From the NCBI GenBank assembly GCA_046331665.1, contig JAXLQK010000012.1:124001-188000 (forward strand): 64,000 nucleotides of DNA. Direction: 5' to 3'. Positions 18,864 to 28,276 of the stretch are shown here, one piece after another (the stretch's first letter is position 1; every line of letters starts with the position of its first letter). Below the pieces are notes generated by a model that was not told the origin of the DNA, ran no database searches, and saw only the letters and a list, made by a program, of their open reading frames with translations. Both the position numbers and the translations under genes were made by a program. The stretch is from CAWBAT01 sp046331665 (GTDB lineage Bacteria; Acidobacteriota; Terriglobia; Versatilivoradales; Versatilivoraceae).

Positions 18864-20201
18864 TTGTACGGAAAATCCAAACAGCTTTACGACAAAGCGC
18901 TCGAACTGATTCCCGGTGGCGTGAATTCCCCTGTTCGGGCATTCAAGTCCGTCGGAGGTCATCCTCTCTTTATCAGCAAAGGGGCCGGAGCGAGAATCTG
19001 GGACGTCGATGGGAATGAATTCATCGACTATGTGGGATCCTGGGGACCGCTCATCCTCGGGCACTGTCACCCGGAAGTGATGGAGGCTTTGGCGAAAGTT
19101 TTGGAGACAGGGACAAGTTACGGGGCGCCGACGGAACGCGAGATCGAACTCGCCGAGCTCATCACCCAGGCCTTTCCTTCGATTGAAAAAGTCCGGTTAA
19201 CCAATTCCGGAACGGAAAGCACCATGGCTTTGCTTCGGGTGGCGCGGGGGTACACCGGGAGGTCCATGATCCTGAAATTCGAGGGGTGTTACCATGGCCA
19301 TGGCGACAGCCTGCTGGTCAAAGCCGGCTCCGGCGTGGCCACCTTGGGGTTACCCGATAGCCCAGGTGTTCCTGGCGAACTGGCACGGTTGACCTTGACG
19401 TGTCCATTTAATGATTTGAAGAGTGTGGAAGAGACCTTTTCCCAGCATGGTATGAACATTGCCGCGGTCATTTTAGAGCCTGTGGTCGGAAACATGGGAT
19501 GTGTTCCCCCGCAACCGGGATTTCTTGAAGGGTTGCGGCGGCTCACGACTGCAAATGACAGCCTGCTGGTGTTCGACGAGGTTATGACCGGGTTCCGGGT
19601 TGCGTATGGAGGCGCTCAGGGATTGTATGGGATTAAGCCTGATTTGACGGCCCTCGGCAAAATCATTGGAGGGGGATTGCCGGTTGGCGCCTACGGGGGA
19701 AAGCGGGAAATCATGGACCAGGTCGCCCCGGTGGGGCCGATCTATCAAGCCGGAACTTTATCCGGGAATCCCCTCGCCGTTACCGCTGGAATTACAACAC
19801 TCAAAATCCTAAAAAGACCTGGGACTTACCAAAGATTGGAAGAACGAGCGGCCGAGCTTTCCAAAGGAGTTCTCCTGGCGGCGGAGCGAGCTGGGGTTCC
19901 GATCTTTGCCAACCGGGTCGGATCGATGTTTACCACCTTCTTTGCCTCCACTTCCGATTCCTCTGCACAGACTGGAAAGCGTCAGGCTGACAGCATCGTT
20001 GTTCGGAACTGGGCTACCGCCAAGCAGTCAGACACACAGCGATATGCAACGTTCTTCTGGGCCATGTTGCAACAAGGGGTCTATCTAGCACCCAGCCAGT
20101 TTGAAGCAGGCTTTCTCTCCACGGCCCACTCCAAGGAGGACGTAGATAAGACCCTGGAAGCGGCGCAGAAGAGCTTTAAGTCAATTGAATCTGAACTTTG
20201 A
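18864..20201 (+). CDS. hemL: Glutamate-1-semialdehyde 2,1-aminomutase
   Basis: The 445-residue PLP enzyme makes 5-aminolevulinate from glutamate semialdehyde in the C5 heme pathway. The N terminus is typical (ALELIPGGVNSPVRAFKSVG), with the PLP-contacting GTESTMALLRVARG, the metal/cofactor motif FDEVMTGFRV and the Schiff-base lysine K266 in ALGKIIGGGLPVGA. The start is TTG at 18864, chosen because GGGAGGAG lies 3-10 bases before it. It follows hemB by 16 bases. This shows the organism uses the C5 route rather than glycine-dependent ALA synthase. Confidence 0.97.
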   Translation: MYGKSKQLYDKALELIPGGVNSPVRAFKSVGGHPLFISKGAGARIWDVDGNEFIDYVGSWGPLILGHCHPEVMEALAKVLETGTSYGAPTEREIELAELITQAFPSIEKVRLTNSGTESTMALLRVARGYTGRSMILKFEGCYHGHGDSLLVKAGSGVATLGLPDSPGVPGELARLTLTCPFNDLKSVEETFSQHGMNIAAVILEPVVGNMGCVPPQPGFLEGLRRLTTANDSLLVFDEVMTGFRVAYGGAQGLYGIKPDLTALGKIIGGGLPVGAYGGKREIMDQVAPVGPIYQAGTLSGNPLAVTAGITTLKILKRPGTYQRLEERAAELSKGVLLAAERAGVPIFANRVGSMFTTFFASTSDSSAQTGKRQADSIVVRNWATAKQSDTQRYATFFWAMLQQGVYLAPSQFEAGFLSTAHSKEDVDKTLEAAQKSFKSIESEL

Positions 20202-20321
20202 CCTCTCCATTTGCAGTCAGGGCAGGGTGTTCCGTTGTATGGACGACTTCCCCCCGCCACGCGGTATCCTGCTTTCTTAAGAAGACATCCTTGATCTTGA
20301 AGACGTGCGACAGACATCCCA

Positions 20322-21803
20322 TTGAATTTCACAGTCCTTGATTATTCCATCGTTGCCGCGTATCTCATCGGAGTCACGCTTGCCGGTGCCCGACTGGCTC
20401 GCCAGCAGCATTCCCTGCGCGACTACTTTCTGGGAGGGAAACAGATGTCGTGGTGGGCGGTAGGCATATCCATGGTGGCGAGTGAAACGAGCACGCTAAC
20501 CTTCGTCAGCATTCCTGGACTCGCTTACGTGGGCAACATGCATTTCCTGCAACTGGCTTTTGGCTATCTAATTGGACGGCTCCTGGTTGCGCATTACTTC
20601 ATTCCCGCCTTTTTTAGAAATGATTTGGAGACAGCCTATGACTTTCTGGGAAAGAGATTCGGAATTCTTTTGCGCCGGCTCGTTTCCAGCGTGTTCCTTC
20701 TGACGCGAGTCCTCGCCTCGGGCGTAAGACTCTTCGCGACGGCTATTCCCGTCCATCTTGTCACGGGGATGGGATATCGAAATTGCATCCTCGTCATTGG
20801 TCTTTTTACCTTGGTCTACACCTCCTTGGGCGGTTTAAAGGCAGTGGTGGCCATGGATGTGGTTCAATTGGGGATATACCTTGGCGCAGCCCTGATTTCC
20901 GGCCTTCTGATTCTGAACCGATTACCGCATGGCTGGACAGACGTCGCGGGCTACGCCGTGCAAACAGGGTCGAATAAATTCGCGATATTCAATCTGGAAT
21001 GGGGACCCTCCGTGGGACAATTCTTCAGTTTGCCTTACACCCTGGCGGGTGGCCTGATTGGGGGCGCATTTCTCAGCATGGCTTCCCACGGAACAGACCA
21101 ACTTCTTGTGCAACGGCTGCTTGGCTGCAAGTCTTCCCATGACAGTCAGCGTGCCCTCGTGCTGGATGCCCTGCTCATCATTCTTCAATTTGCTTTTTTC
21201 CTGCTCTTGGGACTGTGCTTATATGCCTACTATGGCGGAAAACCCATTTCGGATTTGGGACTGCAGTCCTCGGACGAAGTATTTCCGAAATTTATTGTCG
21301 AAAATCTACCTTCGGGACTGGCTGGACTGGTGGTGGCAGGGGTTCTGGCCTCCGCCATGGGCGCTCTCTCTTCTGCCATGACATCTCTGGCGTCATCGTC
21401 TTATCTTGACCTCTACCAGGGGCTTCTCCAAGGCCGTCCATTCGAAGCGGACAAAGGCGTGGCTGAGTCTCGCTGGTTTACCCTCTTTTGGGGAATTCTC
21501 CTGATCGGAGGGGCCACGATTTTTGAGAATACCCGGGCGCCAGTTGTCGTGCTAGGTTTGCAGATTGCCTCGGTAACGTATGGAGGGATGTTGGGGGTGT
21601 TCCTCTTGGGAATTTTTTTCCCTCTTGCCGAACTGAAGGACGCCATGATCGGATTTGTCATCGGAATTGCCAGTACGGCTGTGGTCCTGAAATATACGGT
21701 GCTGGCGTTTACCTGGCACTGCGCCTTTGGATGTCTGGTTACCTTGACTGCGGCCCTCTTTACACACCTGTTTCGGGGGAGAGCCGGAGGTAAATTTAGT
21801 TGA
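20322..21803 (+). CDS. Sodium/solute symporter family (SSSF) transporter
   Basis: The 493-residue protein has about 13 hydrophobic helices. The SSSF signature is clear: RDYFLGGKQMSWWAVGISM near the N terminus, ASETSTLTFVSIPG, YTSLGGLKAVVAMDVVQ, and SMASHGTDQLLVQRLLGCKS. The later helices include GVLASAMGALSSAMTSLASS, which carries sodium-site serines. Substrate (sugar, proline, pantothenate or other) cannot be inferred. The start is a TTG at 20322 and is uncertain. The 3' end overlaps the convergent pilin gene by 8 bases. Confidence 0.9.
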   Translation: MNFTVLDYSIVAAYLIGVTLAGARLARQQHSLRDYFLGGKQMSWWAVGISMVASETSTLTFVSIPGLAYVGNMHFLQLAFGYLIGRLLVAHYFIPAFFRNDLETAYDFLGKRFGILLRRLVSSVFLLTRVLASGVRLFATAIPVHLVTGMGYRNCILVIGLFTLVYTSLGGLKAVVAMDVVQLGIYLGAALISGLLILNRLPHGWTDVAGYAVQTGSNKFAIFNLEWGPSVGQFFSLPYTLAGGLIGGAFLSMASHGTDQLLVQRLLGCKSSHDSQRALVLDALLIILQFAFFLLLGLCLYAYYGGKPISDLGLQSSDEVFPKFIVENLPSGLAGLVVAGVLASAMGALSSAMTSLASSSYLDLYQGLLQGRPFEADKGVAESRWFTLFWGILLIGGATIFENTRAPVVVLGLQIASVTYGGMLGVFLLGIFFPLAELKDAMIGFVIGIASTAVVLKYTVLAFTWHCAFGCLVTLTAALFTHLFRGRAGGKFS

Positions 21804-22296
21804 GGGGGTTTGAGCTCGAGTCAGCGGGCCCAGCCAGGTTATAGCGCAAAACATTGTCCTGCATAACAAAGTAATAACGAAGCCCGCTAGCTGCGACACC
21901 CGAGGGGACCGATGGAGTGGCGGTTGTTGTATACTCTTCGGACGGTTGGCCCCCCGGAGTGCTATCGAACACGTAACCGCTCTTAAAGCCAGTTCCCAAC
22001 ATGTTGTCGATGATACTTTCCTGGCTCAAGCAGGTTAAGGTGGTGAATTGGCCTTGCGTTTGGCGATAGACCAGCTGACCTCCGGCAATGAGCTTGAGCG
22101 ACGAAACGGCAGAAGCTTCGTTGGCTGCCCTTCGCGCCTTCATCAGGTTGGGAACCGCAATGGAGGCCAGCAACACGACAATGGACAAGACCAGCAGCAG
22201 TTCAATCAAGGAAAACCCGCGAGCGGATGATCTTCCGGCCCATGGACTGACCAACGCCTGAAGATTTATTTGTGATCCGGCCTTGTCGTTTTTCAT
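21796..22296 (-). CDS. Type IV pilin-like protein
   Basis: The 166-residue protein has a class III prepilin signal: RG|FSLIELLLVLSIVVLLA, with cleavage after Gly and Glu at position +5 of the mature protein, followed by the long hydrophobic helix and PNLMKARRAANEASAVSSLK. The globular part ends in Asn/Ser-rich residues and includes one Cys. The leader before the cleavage site is about 27 residues, longer than usual, so the real start may be internal. No assembly genes (pilB, pilC, pilD) are nearby, so it could be a major pilin, minor pilin or type II secretion pseudopilin. Confidence 0.88.
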   Translation of the reverse strand: MKNDKAGSQINLQALVSPWAGRSSARGFSLIELLLVLSIVVLLASIAVPNLMKARRAANEASAVSSLKLIAGGQLVYRQTQGQFTTLTCLSQESIIDNMLGTGFKSGYVFDSTPGGQPSEEYTTTATPSVPSGVAASGLRYYFVMQDNVLRYNLAGPADSSSNPLN

Positions 22297-22454
22297 GCCA
22301 TCCTAATCATCGTCACTCTTTGTCCTTGAGTTTATAGGGAGTTGCAAACTTTCTCATTTCCAGGAAAGGCGTTCATTCAGAAGAAGAGCCTTTTGTTTGT
22401 TAAACTTGCCGGGTGGGTGTAAGAGAGGCCGCCCGATTTTGGAGGGACTGATAC

Positions 22455-22763
22455 ATGAATCTCCGTTCGGTGGTCCTGGTGACTCTGCATAGCCCGCGCG
22501 AGAGGATTTGGGGCTTGCTCTTGGATTTGACGCCTTCAGGCATTACCATTTGCGGTATTGATTTGAGCGCCTTTGAGGACTGGCTTGGTCAGCTTGGTAC
22601 CGAAGAAGAGATGGGCTTGAGTACCATCTTTTACCCGCTTCATCGAGTGGAACGAGTTGCTCAGGACGAGCGCATGGGGAAGCTGCCTTCTTTGCACGAC
22701 CGATTCCGGCAAAAAACTTCAAAATCGCTGGCCGACTATTTGGAGAATTTGGATTTCAAATGA
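22455..22763 (+). CDS. Small protein of unknown function
   Basis: The 102-residue soluble protein has an ATG preceded by GGAGGGA. It contains a hydrophobic beta-like start (RSVVLVTLHSPRERIWGLLL), LTPSGITICGIDLSAFEDWL, and a basic tail (HDRFRQKTSKSLADYLE). The pattern recalls small proteins that bind nucleic acid or act as adaptors, but no family could be recognised. Its last 28 bases overlap the convergent Smr gene, which is unusual but both frames look coding. Confidence 0.6.
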   Translation: MNLRSVVLVTLHSPRERIWGLLLDLTPSGITICGIDLSAFEDWLGQLGTEEEMGLSTIFYPLHRVERVAQDERMGKLPSLHDRFRQKTSKSLADYLENLDFK

Positions 22764-23032
22764 ACCAGTGTAGCTCCCCATCCTCCGGCCTCTGTGGGTG
22801 CGTCTCCGTAAGTCAGCACGCGCGGGTCGCGGGCTAACTGGGCTCTGACCTTCCGCCGCAAGGTACCCGTCCCTTTACCATGAATTAGGCGCACTTCCGA
22901 ATATCCCTTTGCCTGGCATTGGAAAAGATATTCTTCGATCAAAGAACTGACTTCCTTTGGAGAAAAGGCATGAAGATCGAGAAATTCTTCAATGGGCAAG
23001 GAAACAATTGGCCAATCATCGGGCTCAGTCAT
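22736..23032 (-). CDS. Stand-alone Smr-domain protein
   Basis: The 98-residue protein is a single Smr (small MutS-related) domain. The LDLH motif (FLDLHAFSP) and the loop HGKGTGTLRR define the family, which acts as a DNA or RNA nicking or cleavage domain in MutS2 and stand-alone proteins. The C-terminal GGWGATLVHLK completes the fold. No MutS part is attached. The 3' end overlaps the plus-strand small gene tail-to-tail by 28 bases. Confidence 0.88.
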   Translation of the reverse strand: MTEPDDWPIVSLPIEEFLDLHAFSPKEVSSLIEEYLFQCQAKGYSEVRLIHGKGTGTLRRKVRAQLARDPRVLTYGDAPTEAGGWGATLVHLKSKFSK

Positions 23033-23088
23033 CAGAAAATCGCACTCCGGCGGTATTGGGAACTGAGTTGCAAGAGAACAAAGTGAGT

Positions 23089-23460
23089 TTACTTACGATG
23101 ATAACTGTCTTCTAAGCGGACAATGTCATCCTCATCAAATTCTCCAAAAGAGATTTCCAGCCAACGTCCCGGCTTGCCTCCAACACCTGCCATGCGATGG
23201 TTGGTCCCTCGCGGGATGTAAATTTCTTCGTAGGGCTGGGGCTCCCAAATCCGATCGCCCAAAGTCACCTTCAACCCTGGGTCAAGCACCACCCACAATT
23301 CATCCCGCTGGCGATGATATTGAAGAGAGAGAATTTCACCGGGATTAACGGTGATGATTTTGACTGTGCTGATTTGGTTGTGTGTGTAGCGGCGAAACGT
23401 CCCCCAGGGTCTCTTTTCTTGATAGATCGAGGAGAGAGGATTGCTCGATGAATGATTCAT
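23089..23460 (-). CDS. Cupin, type II mannose-6-phosphate isomerase-like
   Basis: The 123-residue protein matches the C-terminal cupin of mannose-1-phosphate guanylyltransferase/mannose-6-phosphate isomerase (ManC/AlgA). It has RPWGTFRRYTHNQISTVKII, the metal-site motif LSLQYHRQRDELWVV, and IYIPRGTNHRMAG before the final GRWLEISFGEFDEDDIVRLE. It lacks the nucleotidyltransferase half, as do many free-standing cupins of this group. It probably isomerises a sugar phosphate for polysaccharide synthesis, but the substrate is unproven. Confidence 0.88.
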   Translation of the reverse strand: MNHSSSNPLSSIYQEKRPWGTFRRYTHNQISTVKIITVNPGEILSLQYHRQRDELWVVLDPGLKVTLGDRIWEPQPYEEIYIPRGTNHRMAGVGGKPGRWLEISFGEFDEDDIVRLEDSYHRK

Positions 23461-23580
23461 ACGATAGGTGTCTCCAATTGGTGGATGGATTAGATGCGCT
23501 GATGAAATCTAAAAGAAACTCGATTCAAGATGACTGCTTTAATCCGAAGAAACGATTTACCGGGAGGGAAGAATTCTCTC

Positions 23581-25794
23581 TCACCCCTTTTGGATCTCAT
23601 GGAGCAAGACAGCTGCGCGTTGAACCAGCTCTTGTCCCGGACCTTCGGAACCGTACCGAAGCCTGTTGTAGATGGAGGTAATTTCTCTCACCTGAGGCCC
23701 GATTTTTTCCTGGGAAAAAGTAGCCGCAAATTCATTAGGAGTCAAATATTCCGCTTTTGTCCTGTTGCGGTGGCCAAGAACTCTTAAGAAAGAAGCATAA
23801 AGCTGGATGGCGGTTGCCTCTTGATCGTTGACCGTCTGCTTTCCGTTTGGTTTCCGGCGCCTGCGCCACTCGAACCAGACAAGGAGAGCGAGACTGCCAG
23901 CCACCAGAACGGCCATGGCTTGAAACATTCGGATGAACCCAGGCCGCTTTTCAGGTAATTGAACAAAGTGCCCAAACTTCCTGCCCAAGGCCTTGCTGAT
24001 GTGAAAGAGGAAATCCTGGCTGGCGGCGGCCCAATCATTGGCGCTTTCCTGTAGTCCTTTGAAGAGAGAGGCTTGACCCTGACTGTCATAGCCCAGAATC
24101 CACTCGGCCCAGAAAAGGTCGAGAGCATCCAAATAATTGTCAATTGTCCTGAAGACAGAGGCACTTCGCGCCTCGTCAAGCGAGGGAGGGGTCGGATCAA
24201 AGGAGCTCCACCCATCACGGGGTGTGAAAATCTCTACCCAGCTGTGAGCGGCTCGAGCTCGCACCACCAGGTCCCCTGAAATCTCATTGTATTCGCCCCC
24301 CCGAAATCCGTTTACGATTCGCGACGGAACTCCCAAGTGACGCAGTAAAACCACCATCGCCGTCGCAAAATATTCACAATGACCTCTCTTTGTTTCAAAG
24401 AGGAACGACTCGAGTGGCTGAGGATGGAGAATTTGCGCCTCCTCTAGGGAATAGCGATAGTGGGATCGCAGGTATTCCTCAACCTTTCGGGCAAGATCAA
24501 GCTCACTGGCCGCCTCGTAAGAAATTTCCCGGGCGAGTCTGGCCACTCTCGAATCGAGCGAGGGAAGCTGCAAGTATCGATGTTGTTCTTGGTCCGTCAA
24601 ACGATTCAAACCGGAAGCCGGGACCGATTCCGAAACCGCACACTCCGCTTCGTAGGCTACACGACGAAACGGGTGTGGCGGCCCACTGAGAGAATTGTCA
24701 GCCGGGTCCCAGAACACCGGCGAGAAAGTTGTCTTTAGGCGCCGGGTGCGGTTGAGCGTAAATAGGTAACCCGAGGAACTGGGTTCCAACAACACCTGAT
24801 AGCGAAGCGAAGGCGCTGTCTGCTGGCTTTGGCTCAGCCAATATTCGTTTTGTCCCTGGAGCGGAAGAGTCCTCCGGAGTGGCGATTTCAACCAACTCTT
24901 TCCATCAAAGTAATCCAAAGTAATCCCTCGCCACTTGACCTCAGGGGGGGCAGAGCCAGTTCCTACGAGACGGATGCGCATAACCACGGAAGAGTCCAAT
25001 TGAATCGTGCCGATGGCTCCAAGGCGAATGTGATCTGAAAAGCCGCTCAAGACCGAGGAGGGACGAACACTTCTGGAGAAATACCCTGCCCCAAATCTGG
25101 GAAGGCAGAAAAACAGGGCTGTTCCAACGAAGGTGGCGGAAATCAGGATAAGAGCCCCCACAAAGCCCATCGCGAATATGACCTGCTTTGCCCGCCGATC
25201 AGCACCTCTCCACGTTTCCGCTTGAAAGGTTTTTTCCGAATCATCTTTTCCCGGCGGGAAGATTGGGCCGGCAGTTTGTTGGGCTCTCCTAAACTGGAAG
25301 AGCATCAGACACCAAATACAGAGAAAGGCATAAAGGAGAAAGAAAAGCAGAAAGGAGAGATCAATCGTCAGAGACGAAGCGGCGAGAACTTCCAGGAAGC
25401 TAAGTAGAATGAGATGGAAATAATCCCGGTCTTTCTTAGGCTGGTAGATCTTCACCAGCTGGACAAAAAGGATCAGGTGGAGTGCCGCCTGCACGAATGA
25501 ACGAGAAAGATAAAACAAGTCCAACCCGAAGAAAAGCAGGTATAGCCAGGTTAGAAATTTGGCTTGCCGGATTGTCAGCCGGGGGTTCCTGCCGAATCTT
25601 CGTGTCAAGGCGAGGAGATAAGGAACCGTAAACAGGATGATGGCCCATATGGACCATTGCCTGGCCAACGCCAGCATCGCAAAGCCAATCCCGGTGAGAA
25701 GATAGGTCAGCAGGCGGAAGAGCCCGTCGGGGGACAGAAAGGGCGATTGCGATTTTAAAGTTCGCGGATAAAGATAACGTGAGAAGTATTCCAT
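23581..25794 (-). CDS. TgpA-like membrane transglutaminase
   Basis: The 737-residue protein has an N-terminal membrane domain of about six helices (DUF3488/TgpA_N), a large periplasmic transglutaminase-like core, one late helix (AMAVLVAGSLALLVWF) and a cytoplasmic DUF4129-type tail (VLGHRNRTKAEYLTPNEFA). The Cys-His-Asp triad is complete: C473 in RGHCEYFATAMV, H517 in AAHSWVEIF and D533 in SFDPTPP. The substrate is unknown; a role in envelope or peptide processing is inferred from the family. Its ATG lies 40 bases inside the end of the DUF58 gene, so DUF58 and TgpA are translationally coupled, with moxR upstream. Confidence 0.92.
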   Translation of the reverse strand: MEYFSRYLYPRTLKSQSPFLSPDGLFRLLTYLLTGIGFAMLALARQWSIWAIILFTVPYLLALTRRFGRNPRLTIRQAKFLTWLYLLFFGLDLFYLSRSFVQAALHLILFVQLVKIYQPKKDRDYFHLILLSFLEVLAASSLTIDLSFLLFFLLYAFLCIWCLMLFQFRRAQQTAGPIFPPGKDDSEKTFQAETWRGADRRAKQVIFAMGFVGALILISATFVGTALFFCLPRFGAGYFSRSVRPSSVLSGFSDHIRLGAIGTIQLDSSVVMRIRLVGTGSAPPEVKWRGITLDYFDGKSWLKSPLRRTLPLQGQNEYWLSQSQQTAPSLRYQVLLEPSSSGYLFTLNRTRRLKTTFSPVFWDPADNSLSGPPHPFRRVAYEAECAVSESVPASGLNRLTDQEQHRYLQLPSLDSRVARLAREISYEAASELDLARKVEEYLRSHYRYSLEEAQILHPQPLESFLFETKRGHCEYFATAMVVLLRHLGVPSRIVNGFRGGEYNEISGDLVVRARAAHSWVEIFTPRDGWSSFDPTPPSLDEARSASVFRTIDNYLDALDLFWAEWILGYDSQGQASLFKGLQESANDWAAASQDFLFHISKALGRKFGHFVQLPEKRPGFIRMFQAMAVLVAGSLALLVWFEWRRRRKPNGKQTVNDQEATAIQLYASFLRVLGHRNRTKAEYLTPNEFAATFSQEKIGPQVREITSIYNRLRYGSEGPGQELVQRAAVLLHEIQKG

Positions 25795-27083
25795 ACCGTT
25801 GTCGGAATGTCGCCTCGAGGGCTCGCCGAGAAAATAATGTTAAAGGCTTTGTCCCGAGCCAGAGCCGACAGGGAATCGGCTGAATGTTGGGACGGCTCGA
25901 TCATGGCCAGAATCTTGAGGATATCATGCAGGCCGGAAGAATCTTTTGAGAAGGCGGTGCTGGCTTCGGGAGTTAGGAGCCGAATTTCATAGGACATCTC
26001 GTGAAAATGACGGACCGCATTCGCACACAGCACGATGGCCTTTTCAAATGCGGGCCGCCAGTTTTCATTGAACCCGGGAAAAGAATTGTCAAATACAAAG
26101 CAGCATTTTTGATCTTCTTCGCGCGTGAATTCACGGAGTTGGATCGTTTCGGTTTTCGCGCTGGCCTTCCAATCGATGAAGCGGGCTGAGTCCTGAATCG
26201 AATACTCTCGCAGTAAATGGAGGCTGCTGCCCCAGCCGCGGGAATTGCTTTCGAGAGTGCCACTCAACATCGGCAAGGTCTCAAAGAATTCATTGGGAGC
26301 TTCCAAGGCCGGCAACACCAGGATTTCATGGGACGAGACGACACGTTTTGTCTTTTCAATAAATCCGAAAGGAAAGCGGCTGCTCACCGCAACATTCGTC
26401 AGCAATTGTCGACCGCGCTGGAGGAAACAGGCCGAGAGGCGGGATTTTGCTTCCGCAGCACTGGCGAGGAAATCCAGTAACCCAAAAATCTTTGGTGGCG
26501 ACTCCACCGGAATTTCATCCACGCGCCGGCATCCCCGCCTCACGAGCGATTCAGCCACGCTCTCAAACTGCAGCGCAAAAGACGGGACAATGGGTTTGCG
26601 GTTCCGTACTCGGACCCCGATCTGGAACGGTTGTTCGGCAATGACCTGGTCCGGCAGATCGAAATTAGTTTGAATCAAAGCAACGTTTAGAGTGGAAAGG
26701 ATTTCAGAGACCAGAAGAATCGCAAGCTCCATGGAAAAAATGACAAAGAGGAGATTATTTCCGGAATTAAAAGCGGCCACTCCCGTGGTAGAGAGCGTTA
26801 ACAGAAAGAACCAACCCTCTTTCGTCGTTCTGAAGCGAAACGAGAGTCGTTCACCACGAACTCGATTCAAGAGATGGGGGACTACGGTAAGAGATATTAC
26901 TAGGGCCAGGACAAGAGAGAATGCGGCGAGGCCTACCGCTCTAGCCCAATTGCCTTCGCGAGCCGCCACCGAAGAGGCCAAGGCAGATCCCAAGGCCAGC
27001 CCTAGAGTCAGCGTAGCCAGGAGATTCATACCAAGCCTGCGCCAGCTGAATTGCCAACGGCCTGAGAACGAGTGACTCATCAA
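25755..27083 (-). CDS. DUF58-domain membrane protein
   Basis: The 442-residue protein has two N-terminal hydrophobic segments (NLLATLTLGLALGSALASSV and AAFSLVLALVISLTVV), another helix near 95, and a C-terminal DUF58 domain with its hallmark RGWGSSLHLLREYSIQDSAR and IDWKASAKT followed by a vWA-like fold (CCFVFDNSFPGFNENWR). DUF58 proteins sit in moxR operons and are thought to act with the AAA+ ATPase in maturing or assembling envelope complexes. The gene lies 68 bases downstream of moxR and overlaps tgpA by 40 bases. Confidence 0.92.
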   Translation of the reverse strand: MMSHSFSGRWQFSWRRLGMNLLATLTLGLALGSALASSVAAREGNWARAVGLAAFSLVLALVISLTVVPHLLNRVRGERLSFRFRTTKEGWFFLLTLSTTGVAAFNSGNNLLFVIFSMELAILLVSEILSTLNVALIQTNFDLPDQVIAEQPFQIGVRVRNRKPIVPSFALQFESVAESLVRRGCRRVDEIPVESPPKIFGLLDFLASAAEAKSRLSACFLQRGRQLLTNVAVSSRFPFGFIEKTKRVVSSHEILVLPALEAPNEFFETLPMLSGTLESNSRGWGSSLHLLREYSIQDSARFIDWKASAKTETIQLREFTREEDQKCCFVFDNSFPGFNENWRPAFEKAIVLCANAVRHFHEMSYEIRLLTPEASTAFSKDSSGLHDILKILAMIEPSQHSADSLSALARDKAFNIIFSASPRGDIPTTVWNTSHVIFIREL

Positions 27084-27151
27084 TCAACCTTCGTCATTTT
27101 TGCAGGAAGCCGGAACCTGGATTCGCCTGGACTTGGGGCAGGAGGAGGAAT

Positions 27152-28102
27152 TCACAGAGGGACGGCTACCGTGTCAAGAATTTCGCTGAGAATCTTGTCC
27201 ACTTCTTCATTGAGCCTCGAGGTGGTTAAGAAACGGCTATTCATCACAACTCGATGCCCCAAGACAGCCGGAACCAGGATTTTGACGTCATCCGGCAGAC
27301 AATATTCACGACCTTCTACAAAAGCGTGTGCCTGGGCGGCCCGCAACAAAGCTAAAAAGCCACGAGGACTCACTCCCAGACTCAGACGTTCCTCTTCCCG
27401 TGTCTTCTCGACGATCTGCGAGGCATATTCCAGAATGGCGTCATTGACCTTGATCTTCCGTACCAACTGCTGCATTTCGAGAACTTCTTCCCCACTGAGG
27501 ATCTCCGGCAAGTGATGGATGGGGTGTTGAGAAAGCTGGCCCAGGAAGATGGCTTTCTCTTCTTCCGGGATGGGGTAACCTATTCGAATGCGCATTAGGA
27601 ACCGGTCAAGCTGTGACTCGGGGAGAGGATATGTCCCATGGTGTTCGATCGGATTTTGCGTCGCCAAGACCATAAACGGGCGAGGGAGCTCCAGTGTTTG
27701 GTTGTCAGCCGTAACTTGACCTTCGCTCATCGCTTCCAACAGGGCACTTTGGGTTTTCGGTGTTGTTCGATTAATCTCATCGGCCAGGATGACGTTGGCA
27801 AAGATAGGCCCGGGCTTAAATTCAAAAGTTCGCAAAACCTGGTTGAATATCGAGATGCCGATGATGTCTGAAGGAAGAAGATCACTGGTAAATTGGATTC
27901 GGTGGAAACGGCACTTGAGGACCAACGCCAGGGAATGGGCTAAAGTTGTTTTCCCGACGCCCGGGACGTCTTCGATGAGCAGATGTCCCCCCGCAAAAAG
28001 GGCGGTCAGGACCCGCTTCACGACTTCCCGTTTGCCCTTGATGACGGTTTCGATCGCGCTCACCAAGGAGGCAATTTTTTGTTGTGGATCCGGGTAGGAC
28101 AT
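27152..28102 (-). CDS. MoxR-family AAA+ ATPase
   Basis: The 316-residue ATPase has Walker A EDVPGVGKTTLAHSLA, Walker B NVILADEINRTTPKTQSALL, sensor 1 FMVLATQNPIEHHGTYPL and sensor 2/arginine-finger residues ESQLDRFLMRIRIGYP. The C-terminal lid domain ends GHRVVMNSRF. MoxR proteins are chaperone-like factors that act on vWA-domain partners, here plausibly the DUF58 protein directly downstream. It is the first gene of a moxR-DUF58-tgpA cluster read leftward, and starts 99 bases before the divergent tRNA-Val gene. Confidence 0.95.
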   Translation of the reverse strand: MSYPDPQQKIASLVSAIETVIKGKREVVKRVLTALFAGGHLLIEDVPGVGKTTLAHSLALVLKCRFHRIQFTSDLLPSDIIGISIFNQVLRTFEFKPGPIFANVILADEINRTTPKTQSALLEAMSEGQVTADNQTLELPRPFMVLATQNPIEHHGTYPLPESQLDRFLMRIRIGYPIPEEEKAIFLGQLSQHPIHHLPEILSGEEVLEMQQLVRKIKVNDAILEYASQIVEKTREEERLSLGVSPRGFLALLRAAQAHAFVEGREYCLPDDVKILVPAVLGHRVVMNSRFLTTSRLNEEVDKILSEILDTVAVPL

Positions 28103-28201
28103 GGGGTTTCGGTACTTGGATCGGTTCTAGTTCAGTATAGGCATTTTGGCCTTGTCAAGATTGTCGGGAGCGTGGTACAAGGGCCATTGCCATCCTGCTT
28201 T

Positions 28202-28276
28202 GGGCGCTTAACTCAGCGGCAGAGTGCCACCTTCACACGGTGGAAGTCAGAGGTTCAAATCCTCTAGCGCCCACCA
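28202..28276 (+). tRNA. tRNA-Val (anticodon CAC)
   Basis: A complete cloverleaf can be folded: acceptor GGGCGCT/AGCGCCC, D stem ACTC/GAGT, anticodon stem CCACC/GGTGG with loop TTCACAC (anticodon CAC at 28234-28236), T stem AGAGG/CCTCT with loop TTCAAAT, discriminator A and an encoded CCA at 28274-28276. It reads GUG valine codons. Confidence 0.96.
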
